The notes beneath the pieces were generated by a model, which was given only the letters and a program-made list of their open reading frames with translations, did not search any database and was not told the DNA's origin. Shown in pieces: positions 1 through 7,654 of a stretch of 64,000 nucleotides of DNA. The position numbers and the translations under genes were made by a program. Origin of the DNA: CAVRGQ01 sp963720785 (GTDB lineage Bacteria; Actinomycetota; Acidimicrobiia; IMCC26256; DASPTH01); NCBI GenBank assembly GCA_963720785.1, contig CAVRGQ010000008.1, positions 744,001 through 808,000 of the forward strand, in the 5' to 3' direction. Positions within the stretch are counted from its first letter, which is position 1; every line of letters begins with the position of its first letter.

Positions 1-1198
1 AGTACCGCGGTAACGAACTGATCGGCACTCTGGCCTCGCTCCGCTCGTCGCTCCCGGATCTCCGAGGGATCGTGGACTTCGACGAGTGGCCGCCGCTGCT
101 CGCCGAGGGCCGTGCGTCCAACCGCGAGCTGCCCCCTCCGGCACCCGACGACGTCGCCCTGCTCGTCTTCACCTCGGGGACCACCGGTGCGCCGAAGGGC
201 GCGATGCTCGACGCACCGCGGGATGACCAACGGCTCGCGCGCTCAGCGGCGAGCGCTTCGACCTGCACCCCGGCGACGTCTACGTGTCGACCATCCCGCT
301 GTACCACGGGGGTGGCCAGGCGGTCACCTACATGACCGTGCAGGCGCGCGCGACCGACGTGCTGCTCCCCGCGTTCGACGCGGGCCTGGTGCTCGACCTC
401 CTCGAGTCCGAACACGGCACCCACACCGCCGGCGTGCCCACGATGCTGCGCGACCTGCTCGACGATCCCTCGGTGTCCGGGCGGGAGTTGAAGACCTTCC
501 GCCAGGTGAGCTCGGGTGGCGCGGTGGTGCCGGCGTCGCTCGTCCGCGAGCTCGACGAGACCCTCGGCGTGCGCGTCACCATCATGTTCGGGCAGACCGA
601 GACGGGCGGGTTCATCTCGCAGACGTTGCCCGACGACGATCCCGACGACATCGAGCACACGCTCGGCACCGTGTTCCCCCACCTCGAGGCGCGCGTGGTC
701 GATCCCGAGACCGCTGCCGACGTCGAACGCGGCGCGCCGGGTGAACTGCTCGTGCGCGGCTGCGGGGTCATGGCCGGCTATCTCGACGAGCCCGAGCAGA
801 CCGCCGAGGCCATCGAACCCGAGGGCTGGTTGCACACCGGCGACCTCGTCACCATGGACGAGCGCGGCTACCTGCGCATCATCGGCCGCAGCAAGGACGT
901 CATCATCACCGGCGGCGTGAACGTGTTCCCGGCCGAGATCGAGGCCGCCATCGTGGCGCATCCCGACGTCGCCGCGGTCGCGGTGCTCGGCCTGCCCGAC
1001 GACCGGTGGGGCGAAGCGGTGGTCGCCGCGATCGTGCCCCGGCCGGGCACCACCCCCGATCCCGACGCGCTGAACGCGTTCACCCGTGAGCACCTCGCGC
1101 CCTACAAGGTGCCGAAGCGCTGGGTGTTCGTCGACGACCTGCCGCTCACGGCGTCGGGCAAGGTGCAGAAGTTCGTGCTCCGCGAGCAGCTCGCGTGA
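1..1198 (+). CDS. Acyl-CoA synthetase (AMP-forming), 5' cut by window edge, two frameshifts
   Basis: Activates a carboxylic acid to its CoA thioester through an acyl-adenylate. The P-loop-like A3 motif TSGTTGAPKGAML is read in frame 3 near 168-210. The hinge and A8 region (HTGDLVTMDERGYLRIIGRSKDVI) near 832-905 and the catalytic-lysine motif TASGKVQK near 1150 are read in frame 2. Between them the reading slips twice by one base (about 211 and 241): THRGMTNGSRA is in frame 1 and LSGERFDLHPGDVYVSTIPLYH in frame 2. Everything is conserved across the slips, so single-base errors are likelier than decay. The N-terminus lies before base 1. The enoyl-CoA hydratase and SDRs nearby suggest a beta-oxidation-like CoA pathway. 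The substrate cannot be told; fatty or alicyclic acids are both possible. Confidence 0.85.
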
Positions 1199-1206
1199 GC
1201 AGGCGG

Positions 1207-1991
1207 TCAGTCGCCGTCGGCGTCGACCCGCAGCTTGCGCGTGTCGCGGGCGGGCGGCCCCGCAGTGGTGCCGCCGTCGACCGGCAGCACGATGCCCGTG
1301 ATCTGCGCCGCGCGGTCGCTGGCCAGGTAGAGCATCGCCTCCGCCACGTCGTGCGGGAGTGCCCTGACGCTGCAGCGGCTGCATCGCCGCGATGATCTTC
1401 GACTGGTCGAACATCACGTTGATGTCGGTGGGGATGTGCGCGGGGGCGACGCAGTTCACGCGGATGCCGTAGCGCGCCAGGTCGATGGCCAGGCACTTGT
1501 TGGCGTGCAGCACCGCCGCCTTCGCGGCGCGGTACGTCACCAGGCCGGCGCCGGCGTTGATGCCGCCGATCGACGTGGTGGTGAGGATCACGCCCCCGCC
1601 GTGGTCCTTCATGTGCCGGGCCGCGCGCTGCGCGCCGATGAGCACGCCGCGCAGGTTCACGCCCATCTCGTGGTCGAAGTCGGCGAAATCGTCGGCGAGG
1701 AACGGGGTGAAGTCACCCGCGGTCCCCGCGTTGTTGACCATCACGTGCAGCCCGCCGAACTGCGTCGACTGCGAGGTCGACCGCCGCCTGCACGTCGTCG
1801 GCCACCGACACGTCGGTGCGCACGAACGCGGCCGCGTCGCCCAGCTCTGCCGCGAACGCGGCGCCGTCGTCGGCCGCGATGTCGGCGATCACGACGTGCG
1901 CGCCCTCCTCCACGAAGCGTTCGACGATCGCGCGCCCGATTCCCCGCGCGCCGCCGGTAACGATCGCGACCTTGCCGTCGAGCTCCCCCAT
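1207..1991 (-). CDS. Short-chain dehydrogenase/reductase (two frameshifts)
   Basis: NAD(P)-dependent oxidoreductase of the classical SDR family. The nucleotide-binding motif TGGARGIGRAI lies at the N-terminus, the NNAG motif near 1735, and the active-site run ending YRAAK near 1530 (S-x-Y-x3-K type). The C-terminus carries ITGIVLPVDGGTT. Start ATG 1991 is chosen because AAAGGAG lies about 6 bases upstream. The reading slips near 1763 (VDA then FGGLHVMVNNAG) and near 1366 (MQPLQRQ then PHDVAEAMLYLA), each by about one base. The gene is divergent from the P450 at 2039 with a 47-base gap and may share its promoter region. Substrate unknown; the context suggests a hydroxy- or ketoacyl intermediate. 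Confidence 0.83.
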
Positions 1992-2038
1992 CACCACTCC
2001 TTTGACGTCGCGACACCGTATCGGAAAGGCCCCGCACG

Positions 2039-3327
2039 ATGACCGACCACGACGCCACTCCATTCGGGGAAGTCGACTGGTTCCGCGCCGGCGAGCAGTA
2101 CCAGGACCCCTACCCGTACTACGAGTGGCTCCGCTCGCACGGCCCGGTGTGGCCCGAACCGAAGCGCGGCGTGTTCATGGTCACCGGTTACGAGGAGGCG
2201 GTGGCCATCTACAACGACACCGACACCTTCTCCAGCTGCAATGCGGTGAGCGGGCCGTTCGTGCCGTTCCCCGAGCCTTTCGTGGGCGACGACGTGAGCG
2301 ACGTCATCGACCGTCACCGCGACGTGCTGATCTTCAGCGACCAGCTCCCCACCTTCGACCCTCCGAAGCACACCGCCCACCGCGGATTGCTCATGCGCCT
2401 GATCACCCCGAAGCGCATGAAGGAGAACGAGGAGTTCATGTGGCGCGCCGCCGACGCGCAGATCGACGAGTTCCTCGCGCGCGGTGAGTGCGAGTTCCTG
2501 CACGACTACGCCGGACCGTTCACACTGCTCGTCGTCGCCGACCTGCTCGGCGTCCCCGAAGCGGACCACGACCTGTTCCGCCGTCAGCTCCAGGGCGGCG
2601 AGCGCCCGGAGGGCAGCGGCGCGAAGGGTGCGCCGTCGCACAAGCCGCTCGAGTTCCTCTACGACCGATTCACCGCCTACATCGAGGACCGGCGGCGCAA
2701 CCCGCAGGACGACGTGATGACGGAGCTCGCCACCGCGACCTTCCCCGACGGCAGCCTGCCCGAGGTGCACGACATCATGTTGATCTCCGCGAACCTGTTC
2801 TCGGCCGGCGGCGAGACGACGGCACGCCTGCTCGGCACCGCGCTGCGCTATCTCGGTGAGCGGCCCGACCTGCAGGAGCAACTGCGCGCCGACCGATCGA
2901 GGATCATGCCGTTCCTCGAGGAGTGCGTGCGTCTGCAGAGCCCGTTGCAGGGCAGCTTCCGCATGGCGCGGCGGCGCGCCACGGTCGGCGACGTCGAGAT
3001 CCCCGCCGGCGCGTCACTGTTCGTGATGGCCGGCGCAGCGAACCGCGATCCGCGGTCTGCACGCCGAACCCCGAGGTGCTCGACCTCGACCGGGTCAACG
3101 GCCGCCAGCACGTGGGCTTCGGCTGGGGCGCGCACGCATGCGTCGGCGCGCCGCTGGCGCGGGCCGAGGGCCGGGCCACGCTCGAGCGCGTGCTCGACAA
3201 GATGCTCGACATCCGCATCTCGGAAGCTGCGCACGGCGCGTTCGGCGAGTGGCAGTACCACTACGAGCCGATCTTTCTCCTGCGCGGCCTCGACGCCCTG
3301 CACCTCGAGTTCACGCCCGCGGACTAG
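2039..3327 (+). CDS. Cytochrome P450 (one frameshift)
   Basis: Heme-thiolate monooxygenase, soluble bacterial type, about 428 residues. The I-helix oxygen motif SAGGETT sits near 2800, the ExxR (EECVR) near 2920, and the heme-cysteine loop FGWGAHACVGAPLARAE near 3118-3168. The frame changes near 3053, in the segment NRDPR before CTPNPEVLDLDR, consistent with one missing base. No ferredoxin or reductase gene is adjacent. The 3' end overlaps the convergent cupin gene by 4 bases. Family resemblance is to actinobacterial P450s acting on terpenoid, steroid or fatty substrates. The actual substrate is not inferable. Confidence 0.9.
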
Positions 3328-3815
3328 CGCGCGGCGTTGCGGGCGAGCCAGTCGTCCTGGTTGGCGATCGCGATGTCCACGAGCGGCTGCAGCTTCTCGA
3401 CGGTCTGGTCGGAGATCTTGATGTCGAAGCTCGTGGCCGTGCGGAACTCCAGCACCTCGACTCCGTCGGGGCCGGCCTCGTAGGTGTACGGCGCGTCGCC
3501 GCGCACGAAGAAGCCGTCACCGGGGTGCAGCACCTGACTGCCCATGATCGCGGTGCCCGACACGACGTAGTACAGACAATCCGAGTCGTGGCTGTGACGG
3601 GGCAGCTTGTACCCGGGGTTGAACCGGGCCCGCACGAGGCTGAAACCCTGCTCCCCCTCACCGCGGTAGAGCACGTCCACCGGGCCCGCGTTGGCGAGCG
3701 GCGAAAGATCGATCGCCGCCAGGACGGCGGGGTCCATCTCGGGCGACGACATCATGTCGTTCCCGAGCAGCGGCGCGTCGGCCGCGCGGTAGATCTCGAG
3801 TCCCTTGCCGGCCAT
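3324..3815 (-). CDS. Cupin-domain protein
   Basis: A 163-residue single-cupin protein. The metal-binding cupin motif 1 appears as a histidine-rich stretch RHSHDSDCLYYVVSG near residues 75-90, followed by LHPGDGFFVRGDAPYTY. ATG 3815 is used; it follows a GAGG-like site and begins MAGKGLEIYRAAD. It lies 35 bases downstream of the enoyl-CoA hydratase gene on the same strand and is probably cotranscribed. Cupins of this size act as small metal-dependent oxygenases, isomerases or sensors. Neither the metal nor the substrate can be read here. Confidence 0.72.
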   Translation of the reverse strand: MAGKGLEIYRAADAPLLGNDMMSSPEMDPAVLAAIDLSPLANAGPVDVLYRGEGEQGFSLVRARFNPGYKLPRHSHDSDCLYYVVSGTAIMGSQVLHPGDGFFVRGDAPYTYEAGPDGVEVLEFRTATSFDIKISDQTVEKLQPLVDIAIANQDDWLARNAAR

Positions 3816-3850
3816 CGTGAGGCTCCTCGTCTCGGGGGTGGTCGCGGGGG

Positions 3851-4660
3851 TCAGCGACCCTGGTAGTCCGGTGGACGCTTGTCCCTGAACGCGGCCAGGC
3901 CCTCGCGGAAGTCGTCGCTGCGCGACGACAACTCCATCGCGAAGGCCTCGTTGCGCAACTGCTCGTCGACCGAGGTGGAGCGCGCGGTGTGCAACAGCCA
4001 CTTGGTGAGGCCGAGCGCGACGGTGGCGCTCGACGAGAGCTTGGCGACCAGTTCATCGACGGCGGCGGCGAGCCCGTCGGCGGGCACCGCGCCGTGGATC
4101 ATCTCCCACTCGGCCGCCTCGGCCCCGCTGACGACCTGCCCCAGTTCGAGCATCCGGCGCGCCTTCACCACGCCGATCCGCTCCTGCAGCATCCACGTCG
4201 CGCCGCTGTCGGGAGTGAACCCGCGGTCGACGAACGGTGCCCAGAACCGCGCGTCGTCGGCCGCGAGCGTGAAGTCGGCGGCGAGCGCCAGGTTGAGACC
4301 GATACCCGCCACCCAGCCCTGCGCGACGCACACGATCGGCGTCTGGGTCTCCAGCATCACCGGGATGAGACGGTGCGCCTGGCGGGGCAGCCGACGTTGG
4401 ATCGAGCCGACGCGCGGCTTGGGCGCGCCTTGCTGGTTGCGCGACACGATGTCGAACCCCGAGCAGAAGTGCTCCCCCGCGGCCGAGAGCACGATGACGC
4501 GCACCGCTTCGTCACTGCCGGCCGTCTCGATCGTCGAGTACATCGCCGCGACCATCTCGTCGTTCAGCGCGTTGCGCACCTCGGGGCGGTTCAGCACGAG
4601 GTGCAGCACACCGTCGTCGATGCGGAGGTCGAGCCCGGGGACGCCTTCGTAGTCGCTCAC
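3851..4660 (-). CDS. Enoyl-CoA hydratase/isomerase family protein
   Basis: A crotonase-fold protein of 269 residues, the usual length. It shows the oxyanion-hole segments EHFCSGFDI (about residue 63-72) and QGWVAGIGLNLALAADF (about residue 115-131), and a typical helical C-terminus ending in FREGLAAFRDKRPPDYQGR. The segment EERIG/QERIG followed by KARRMLELG is standard for the family. Expected role: hydration or isomerisation of an enoyl-CoA in a degradation pathway. It is intact. The selenoprotein gene lies 25 bases upstream on the same strand, so the two may be cotranscribed with the cupin. Confidence 0.88.
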   Translation of the reverse strand: MSDYEGVPGLDLRIDDGVLHLVLNRPEVRNALNDEMVAAMYSTIETAGSDEAVRVIVLSAAGEHFCSGFDIVSRNQQGAPKPRVGSIQRRLPRQAHRLIPVMLETQTPIVCVAQGWVAGIGLNLALAADFTLAADDARFWAPFVDRGFTPDSGATWMLQERIGVVKARRMLELGQVVSGAEAAEWEMIHGAVPADGLAAAVDELVAKLSSSATVALGLTKWLLHTARSTSVDEQLRNEAFAMELSSRSDDFREGLAAFRDKRPPDYQGR

Positions 4661-4685
4661 GAACGCGGATCCTACGACCCTCCGC

Positions 4686-5222
4686 TCAACTGCCGCTGAA
4701 CAACGCGATCACGTCGTCGACCGCAGCGTCGGCCCACCGGAGGATCGTGTCCTCGTCGGTGCCACCGAGCGGGTGCGGCACCGTCACGATGCGCAGATCG
4801 GGCATGCCGTAGCTCCCCGCAACCGCACGGGTGAGCTGTTCGAACTTCGTGGTCGTGAACACCACGGTCGGTCGACCGCGTTGCTCGCACTGCACGGAGT
4901 CGTGGACACTCCACGACGTACACGATCCTCAATCGGCCGACCCCGTGAGCACGAGGTCGACCTCCTTCCCGATCCGGTCGAGCGTCTCGCCCGTGCACGG
5001 CGTGGCCGCGTTGGCCCCCGGCCCCTTGTCGGTGACCAGCTCGACCACCGCGCCGGTGCGCACCGCGAGTTGCGACGCCACCCGCTCCATGAGCAGGCGC
5101 GCGTTCGGCTTCGCGTTGTCGAGCACGCCGATGCGCACGCCTGCCAGCACCGGCGGCGCCGGCGCGAGGCGCGCGGCGGGCGCGCCGATGTTGCCGTCGG
5201 GAGCGTGGATCTCGACCGTCAT
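4686..5222 (-). CDS. UGSC-family selenoprotein (in-frame UGA decoded as selenocysteine)
   Basis: A 178-residue protein if the TGA at 4929-4931 is read as selenocysteine. The reading is VLTGSAD-U-GSCTSWSVHDSV, then QRGRPTVVFTTTKFEQL and on to a normal TGA at 4686. Both halves are in one frame with no indel, and the residues around the TGA spell the U-G-S-C motif that names this (seleno)protein family. Other members have Cys at this place (CGSC), from my knowledge of the family. A perfect hairpin starts 11 bases after the UGA (separate entry). The family is redox-like, of unproven function. Start ATG 5222 gives MTVEIHAPDGNIG. The gene sits upstream of enoyl-CoA hydratase. A conventional caller would end it at 97 residues or call a pseudogene. 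The Sec machinery (SelA, SelB, SelD, tRNA-Sec) is not in the window. Confidence 0.88.
4899..4917 (-). promoter_or_regulatory. Bacterial SECIS-like hairpin
   Basis: On the coding (minus) strand an 8-base-pair perfect stem (GTCGTGGA with TCCACGAC) closes a 3-base loop GTG. It can also be drawn as 7 pairs with loop AGTGT. It starts 11 bases after the UGA, putting the loop about 19-21 bases from it. A guanosine lies in the first two loop positions in either drawing. This matches the published bacterial SECIS rules (small hairpin just downstream of UGA, G at the loop start). The stem is also coding (SWSVHD). Confidence 0.8.
4929..4931 (-). other. UGA codon read as selenocysteine (residue 98)
   Basis: The plus-strand bases tca are TGA on the coding strand. 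The codon is followed directly by GGA TCG TGT (Gly-Ser-Cys), completing the U-G-S-C signature, and translation continues open for 80 further codons. Confidence 0.85.
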
Positions 5223-5257
5223 CGCCTCACATCATGCCCCACGTGAGCGGTACGAGG

Positions 5258-6050
5258 TCAGAACGTGGTGCCGCCGTCGATGTTGACGATGGCGCCGGTG
5301 ACGTACCCGGCGCGGTCCGACAGCAGGAAGGCGAACAGGTCGCCGACCTCACCCGGCGTGCCCGGCCGTTGCAGGGCGACATCCATGTGCCACTCCTCCA
5401 CCATCACTTGTTCGAGCAGCCCGTCGGGCGGCAATCCGCGCGCCTCCGCGAGCTGGGCGCGGAGCGCCTGGAGGCTGCTCGTCTCGATCGCGCCGGGGCA
5501 CACGCAATTCGGCGCGCACACCCGCGGGCCCGTACTCGCGGGCGATCGTCTTGGTGAACGCGGCGACGCCGTACTTGAGCGTGACGTAGGGCAGGCGATC
5601 GGGGTGGTAGGCGCGCATGCCGTACGCCCCGGTCGTGACGACGGTGCCGCCACCGTTCGCGACCAGGTGCGGCACCGCGGCGCGCACCGCGCGCACCGTG
5701 CCCATGAGCACGTCGTCGAAGGCCTCGGACCAGATCTCGTCGGTGGCGTCGGCGAGACGGCTGTGGGCCTCGAGCCCGGTGCCGGTGGTGATCGCGATCC
5801 CCGCCAGCCCACCGAGCGCCTCGACCGCGGCGGCCACGAGCGTGTCGGCACCCCCGCTCACGTTGACGTCACCGGTCACCGGCACCGCGAGCGGGCCGAG
5901 CGCTTCGGCCGCCTCGCGTGCGCGGCCGGCGTCGCGCCCGGCAACCGCGACGCGCGCGCCGTCGGCCACGAGGACCTCCGCGGCGGCGAGGCCCATGCCG
6001 CCCGTGCCACCGATGATGAGATAGGGACGGTCACGTACTCCGAGATCCAT
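5258..6050 (-). CDS. Short-chain dehydrogenase/reductase (one frameshift)
   Basis: SDR of about 264 residues. The Rossmann motif is IGGTGGMGLAAAEVL near the N-terminus; the active-site Y-x3-K is in LPYVTLKYGVAAF near 5580. The C-terminus reads VTGAIVNIDGGTTF. Near 5512 one extra base separates YGPAGVRA from NCVCPGAIETSSL, the conserved post-active-site NxVxPG region. The gene lies 35 bases upstream of the selenoprotein gene on the same strand. It could belong to one operon with the selenoprotein, enoyl-CoA hydratase and cupin (6050 to 3324). Substrate unknown. Confidence 0.83.
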
Positions 6051-6089
6051 GCGGGGAATCTAGAACGCTGCGAACGCGGCCGGACGCGG

Positions 6090-6123
6090 GCCGGCCGGTG
6101 ACCCCGAGGGGCCACCGGCCGGC
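6090..6123 (-). terminator. Strong hairpin downstream of the SBP gene
   Basis: GCCGGCCGGTG (6090-6100) pairs perfectly with CACCGGCCGGC (6113-6123), with an inner CCCC/GGGG pairing over a GA loop. There is no clear U-tract, as is common in high-GC actinobacteria. It separates the substrate-binding protein gene (ends 6156) from the SDR gene (starts 6050), both on the minus strand. Confidence 0.65.
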
Positions 6124-6155
6124 GCCAGTGGAACTGCGCAGGAGGTCCTGCCGGC

Positions 6156-7505
6156 TCAGAGGCCGAGGAGGTTGTCCTTGATGTCGACGAGGTTCGACTT
6201 GTTGCAGTCGAACGTGCCCTTCTTCGTCGGGTACTGACGGACCCACTTGCCGTTCAGGAACTGCACCATCACGAAGCAACCCGTGATCTTCTGGTCCTTG
6301 TAGGAGTGGGTACCGGCCATGCCGTCGGCGTCGAAGTCGGTGAGGGTCTTGATGCCGGCGGTGAGGTTCGCCCGAGTGATGCCGTTGATGCCGTTGGCCT
6401 TCACCGTGGCGTTCACGGCGTCGCGGAAGGCAATCACCGACTCGAACGAGTACGCGGCGAAGGTGTCGATCTCGCCGCCCTGGGCCTTCGTGTACTTGAC
6501 GAAGTTGGCGAGCATCTTGTTCGACTTCGTCTCCTCGAACGGCAGCAGGTTGAGCGACTGGTACATGCCCTCCCACACACTCGCAGCGTCGGCAACGGCC
6601 TTGGTGCCGTAGCCGGTCACGTTCACCCACGCGACCTTCGCCATGTCCATGCCCTGCAGCTGCGCTTCCTGCAGCAGTGAGGTCGTCGAGCCCACCGACG
6701 ACGTGTCGAGCGCGTAGTTGGAGCCGTCGTTCTTCATCGCCTGGATGATGTTGGTGTACGCGCTCTGCGGGTCACGCCCCGAGCGCGGGACCACGGTGCC
6801 CTGGTCGGCCTTGATGCCGGCTTTCTGCACACCGAGGGCGATGATCGTGGAACCCCGGGCCGCGTCCTTCGTGTCGCTGCCGATGATCATCGGCCCGTGC
6901 AGCGCGGTGCCCTTCTTCTTGATCAGCCACTTCGACGGACCCTGCGTGGAGTAGTAGGTCTGCGGGTTCGAGGTGACCGTGGTGCAGTCGGTCGACGTGC
7001 CGAGCGTCGGGAACGACGTCGGCGCGCACGCCTCGGGGATGCCGATCGTGGTGGCCGCCATGTCGGGCAGACCCGTCACCGCACCGGCCTGGTCCTTGCA
7101 GTTCACGATGTCGTCGACACTCGTGAGGAACAGCACGATGCCGCCCACCATCGCCAGGTCGTTCTGGCACGCGTTGATCGTCGCGTTGCGCGTCTCGCTC
7201 GCGTTCAGCTTCGAGTCGTAGAAGTCGACCACGACCTTGCGTCCGGCGAGGCCGCCGCCACCTTCCTTGGAGTTCAGGTACGCGGCGCCGGCCTTCGTGC
7301 CGTCGACCGCACCCTTGAACAGGCCCGGTGCCAGCGCGTTGTCGACATCGGCCACCACCGCGATGTGGATCTCGGTGGCGGTCACGCCGACTTCCGTGGC
7401 CTTGGGCTTCTCGTTGCTCGACTGCGCGCCCGCCGGCACGATGCCGACCAGCGCCGCCGTCACCACGAGCGCGCCGATCATGGCGCCTCTGGTCACTCGC
7501 TTCAT
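6156..7505 (-). CDS. ABC-type substrate-binding protein, type-1 periplasmic binding fold
   Basis: A 449-residue exported solute-binding protein of the branched-chain amino acid (LivJ-like, Peripla_BP_6) class. The N-terminus MKRVTRGAMIGALVVTAAL..AGAQS is a classical signal peptide. Start ATG 7505 is preferred over the in-frame ATG 7517 because GGGGGG lies 6 bases before it. The mature part opens VGVTATEIHIAVVADVDN and closes with PTKKGTFDCNKSN. Both are shared with the proteins at 20511 and 49076, so they are paralogues. No permease or ATPase gene is adjacent. Ligand unknown; this subfamily often binds acyl, aromatic or amide compounds as well as amino acids. Confidence 0.88.
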   Translation of the reverse strand: MKRVTRGAMIGALVVTAALVGIVPAGAQSSNEKPKATEVGVTATEIHIAVVADVDNALAPGLFKGAVDGTKAGAAYLNSKEGGGGLAGRKVVVDFYDSKLNASETRNATINACQNDLAMVGGIVLFLTSVDDIVNCKDQAGAVTGLPDMAATTIGIPEACAPTSFPTLGTSTDCTTVTSNPQTYYSTQGPSKWLIKKKGTALHGPMIIGSDTKDAARGSTIIALGVQKAGIKADQGTVVPRSGRDPQSAYTNIIQAMKNDGSNYALDTSSVGSTTSLLQEAQLQGMDMAKVAWVNVTGYGTKAVADAASVWEGMYQSLNLLPFEETKSNKMLANFVKYTKAQGGEIDTFAAYSFESVIAFRDAVNATVKANGINGITRANLTAGIKTLTDFDADGMAGTHSYKDQKITGCFVMVQFLNGKWVRQYPTKKGTFDCNKSNLVDIKDNLLGL

Positions 7506-7573
7506 GGTTCCCCCCATGTACTCGCCCCCGGAGGGCAGCCCGAACGGGCGATCCGTCTCCGAGGTGCGGGCCG

Positions 7574-7603
7574 ACCGTACGGATAGCCCGCGCTATTTGT
7601 CAA
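7574..7603 (-). promoter_or_regulatory. Predicted promoter with internal palindrome, upstream of SBP gene
   Basis: On the minus strand TTGACA (7603-7598) is followed after 18 bases by TACGGT (7579-7574), a plausible -35/-10 pair about 70-100 bases before the SBP start. The spacer contains the inverted repeat ATAGC-N4-GCTAT (plus coordinates 7583-7596), a likely repressor operator. The divergent gene at 7655 could share the control. Confidence 0.5.
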
Positions 7604-7654
7604 ACGTCTGCAGCACCGATGGACCGCCACCGGCCCGCTCGTTAGCATTTCTTC

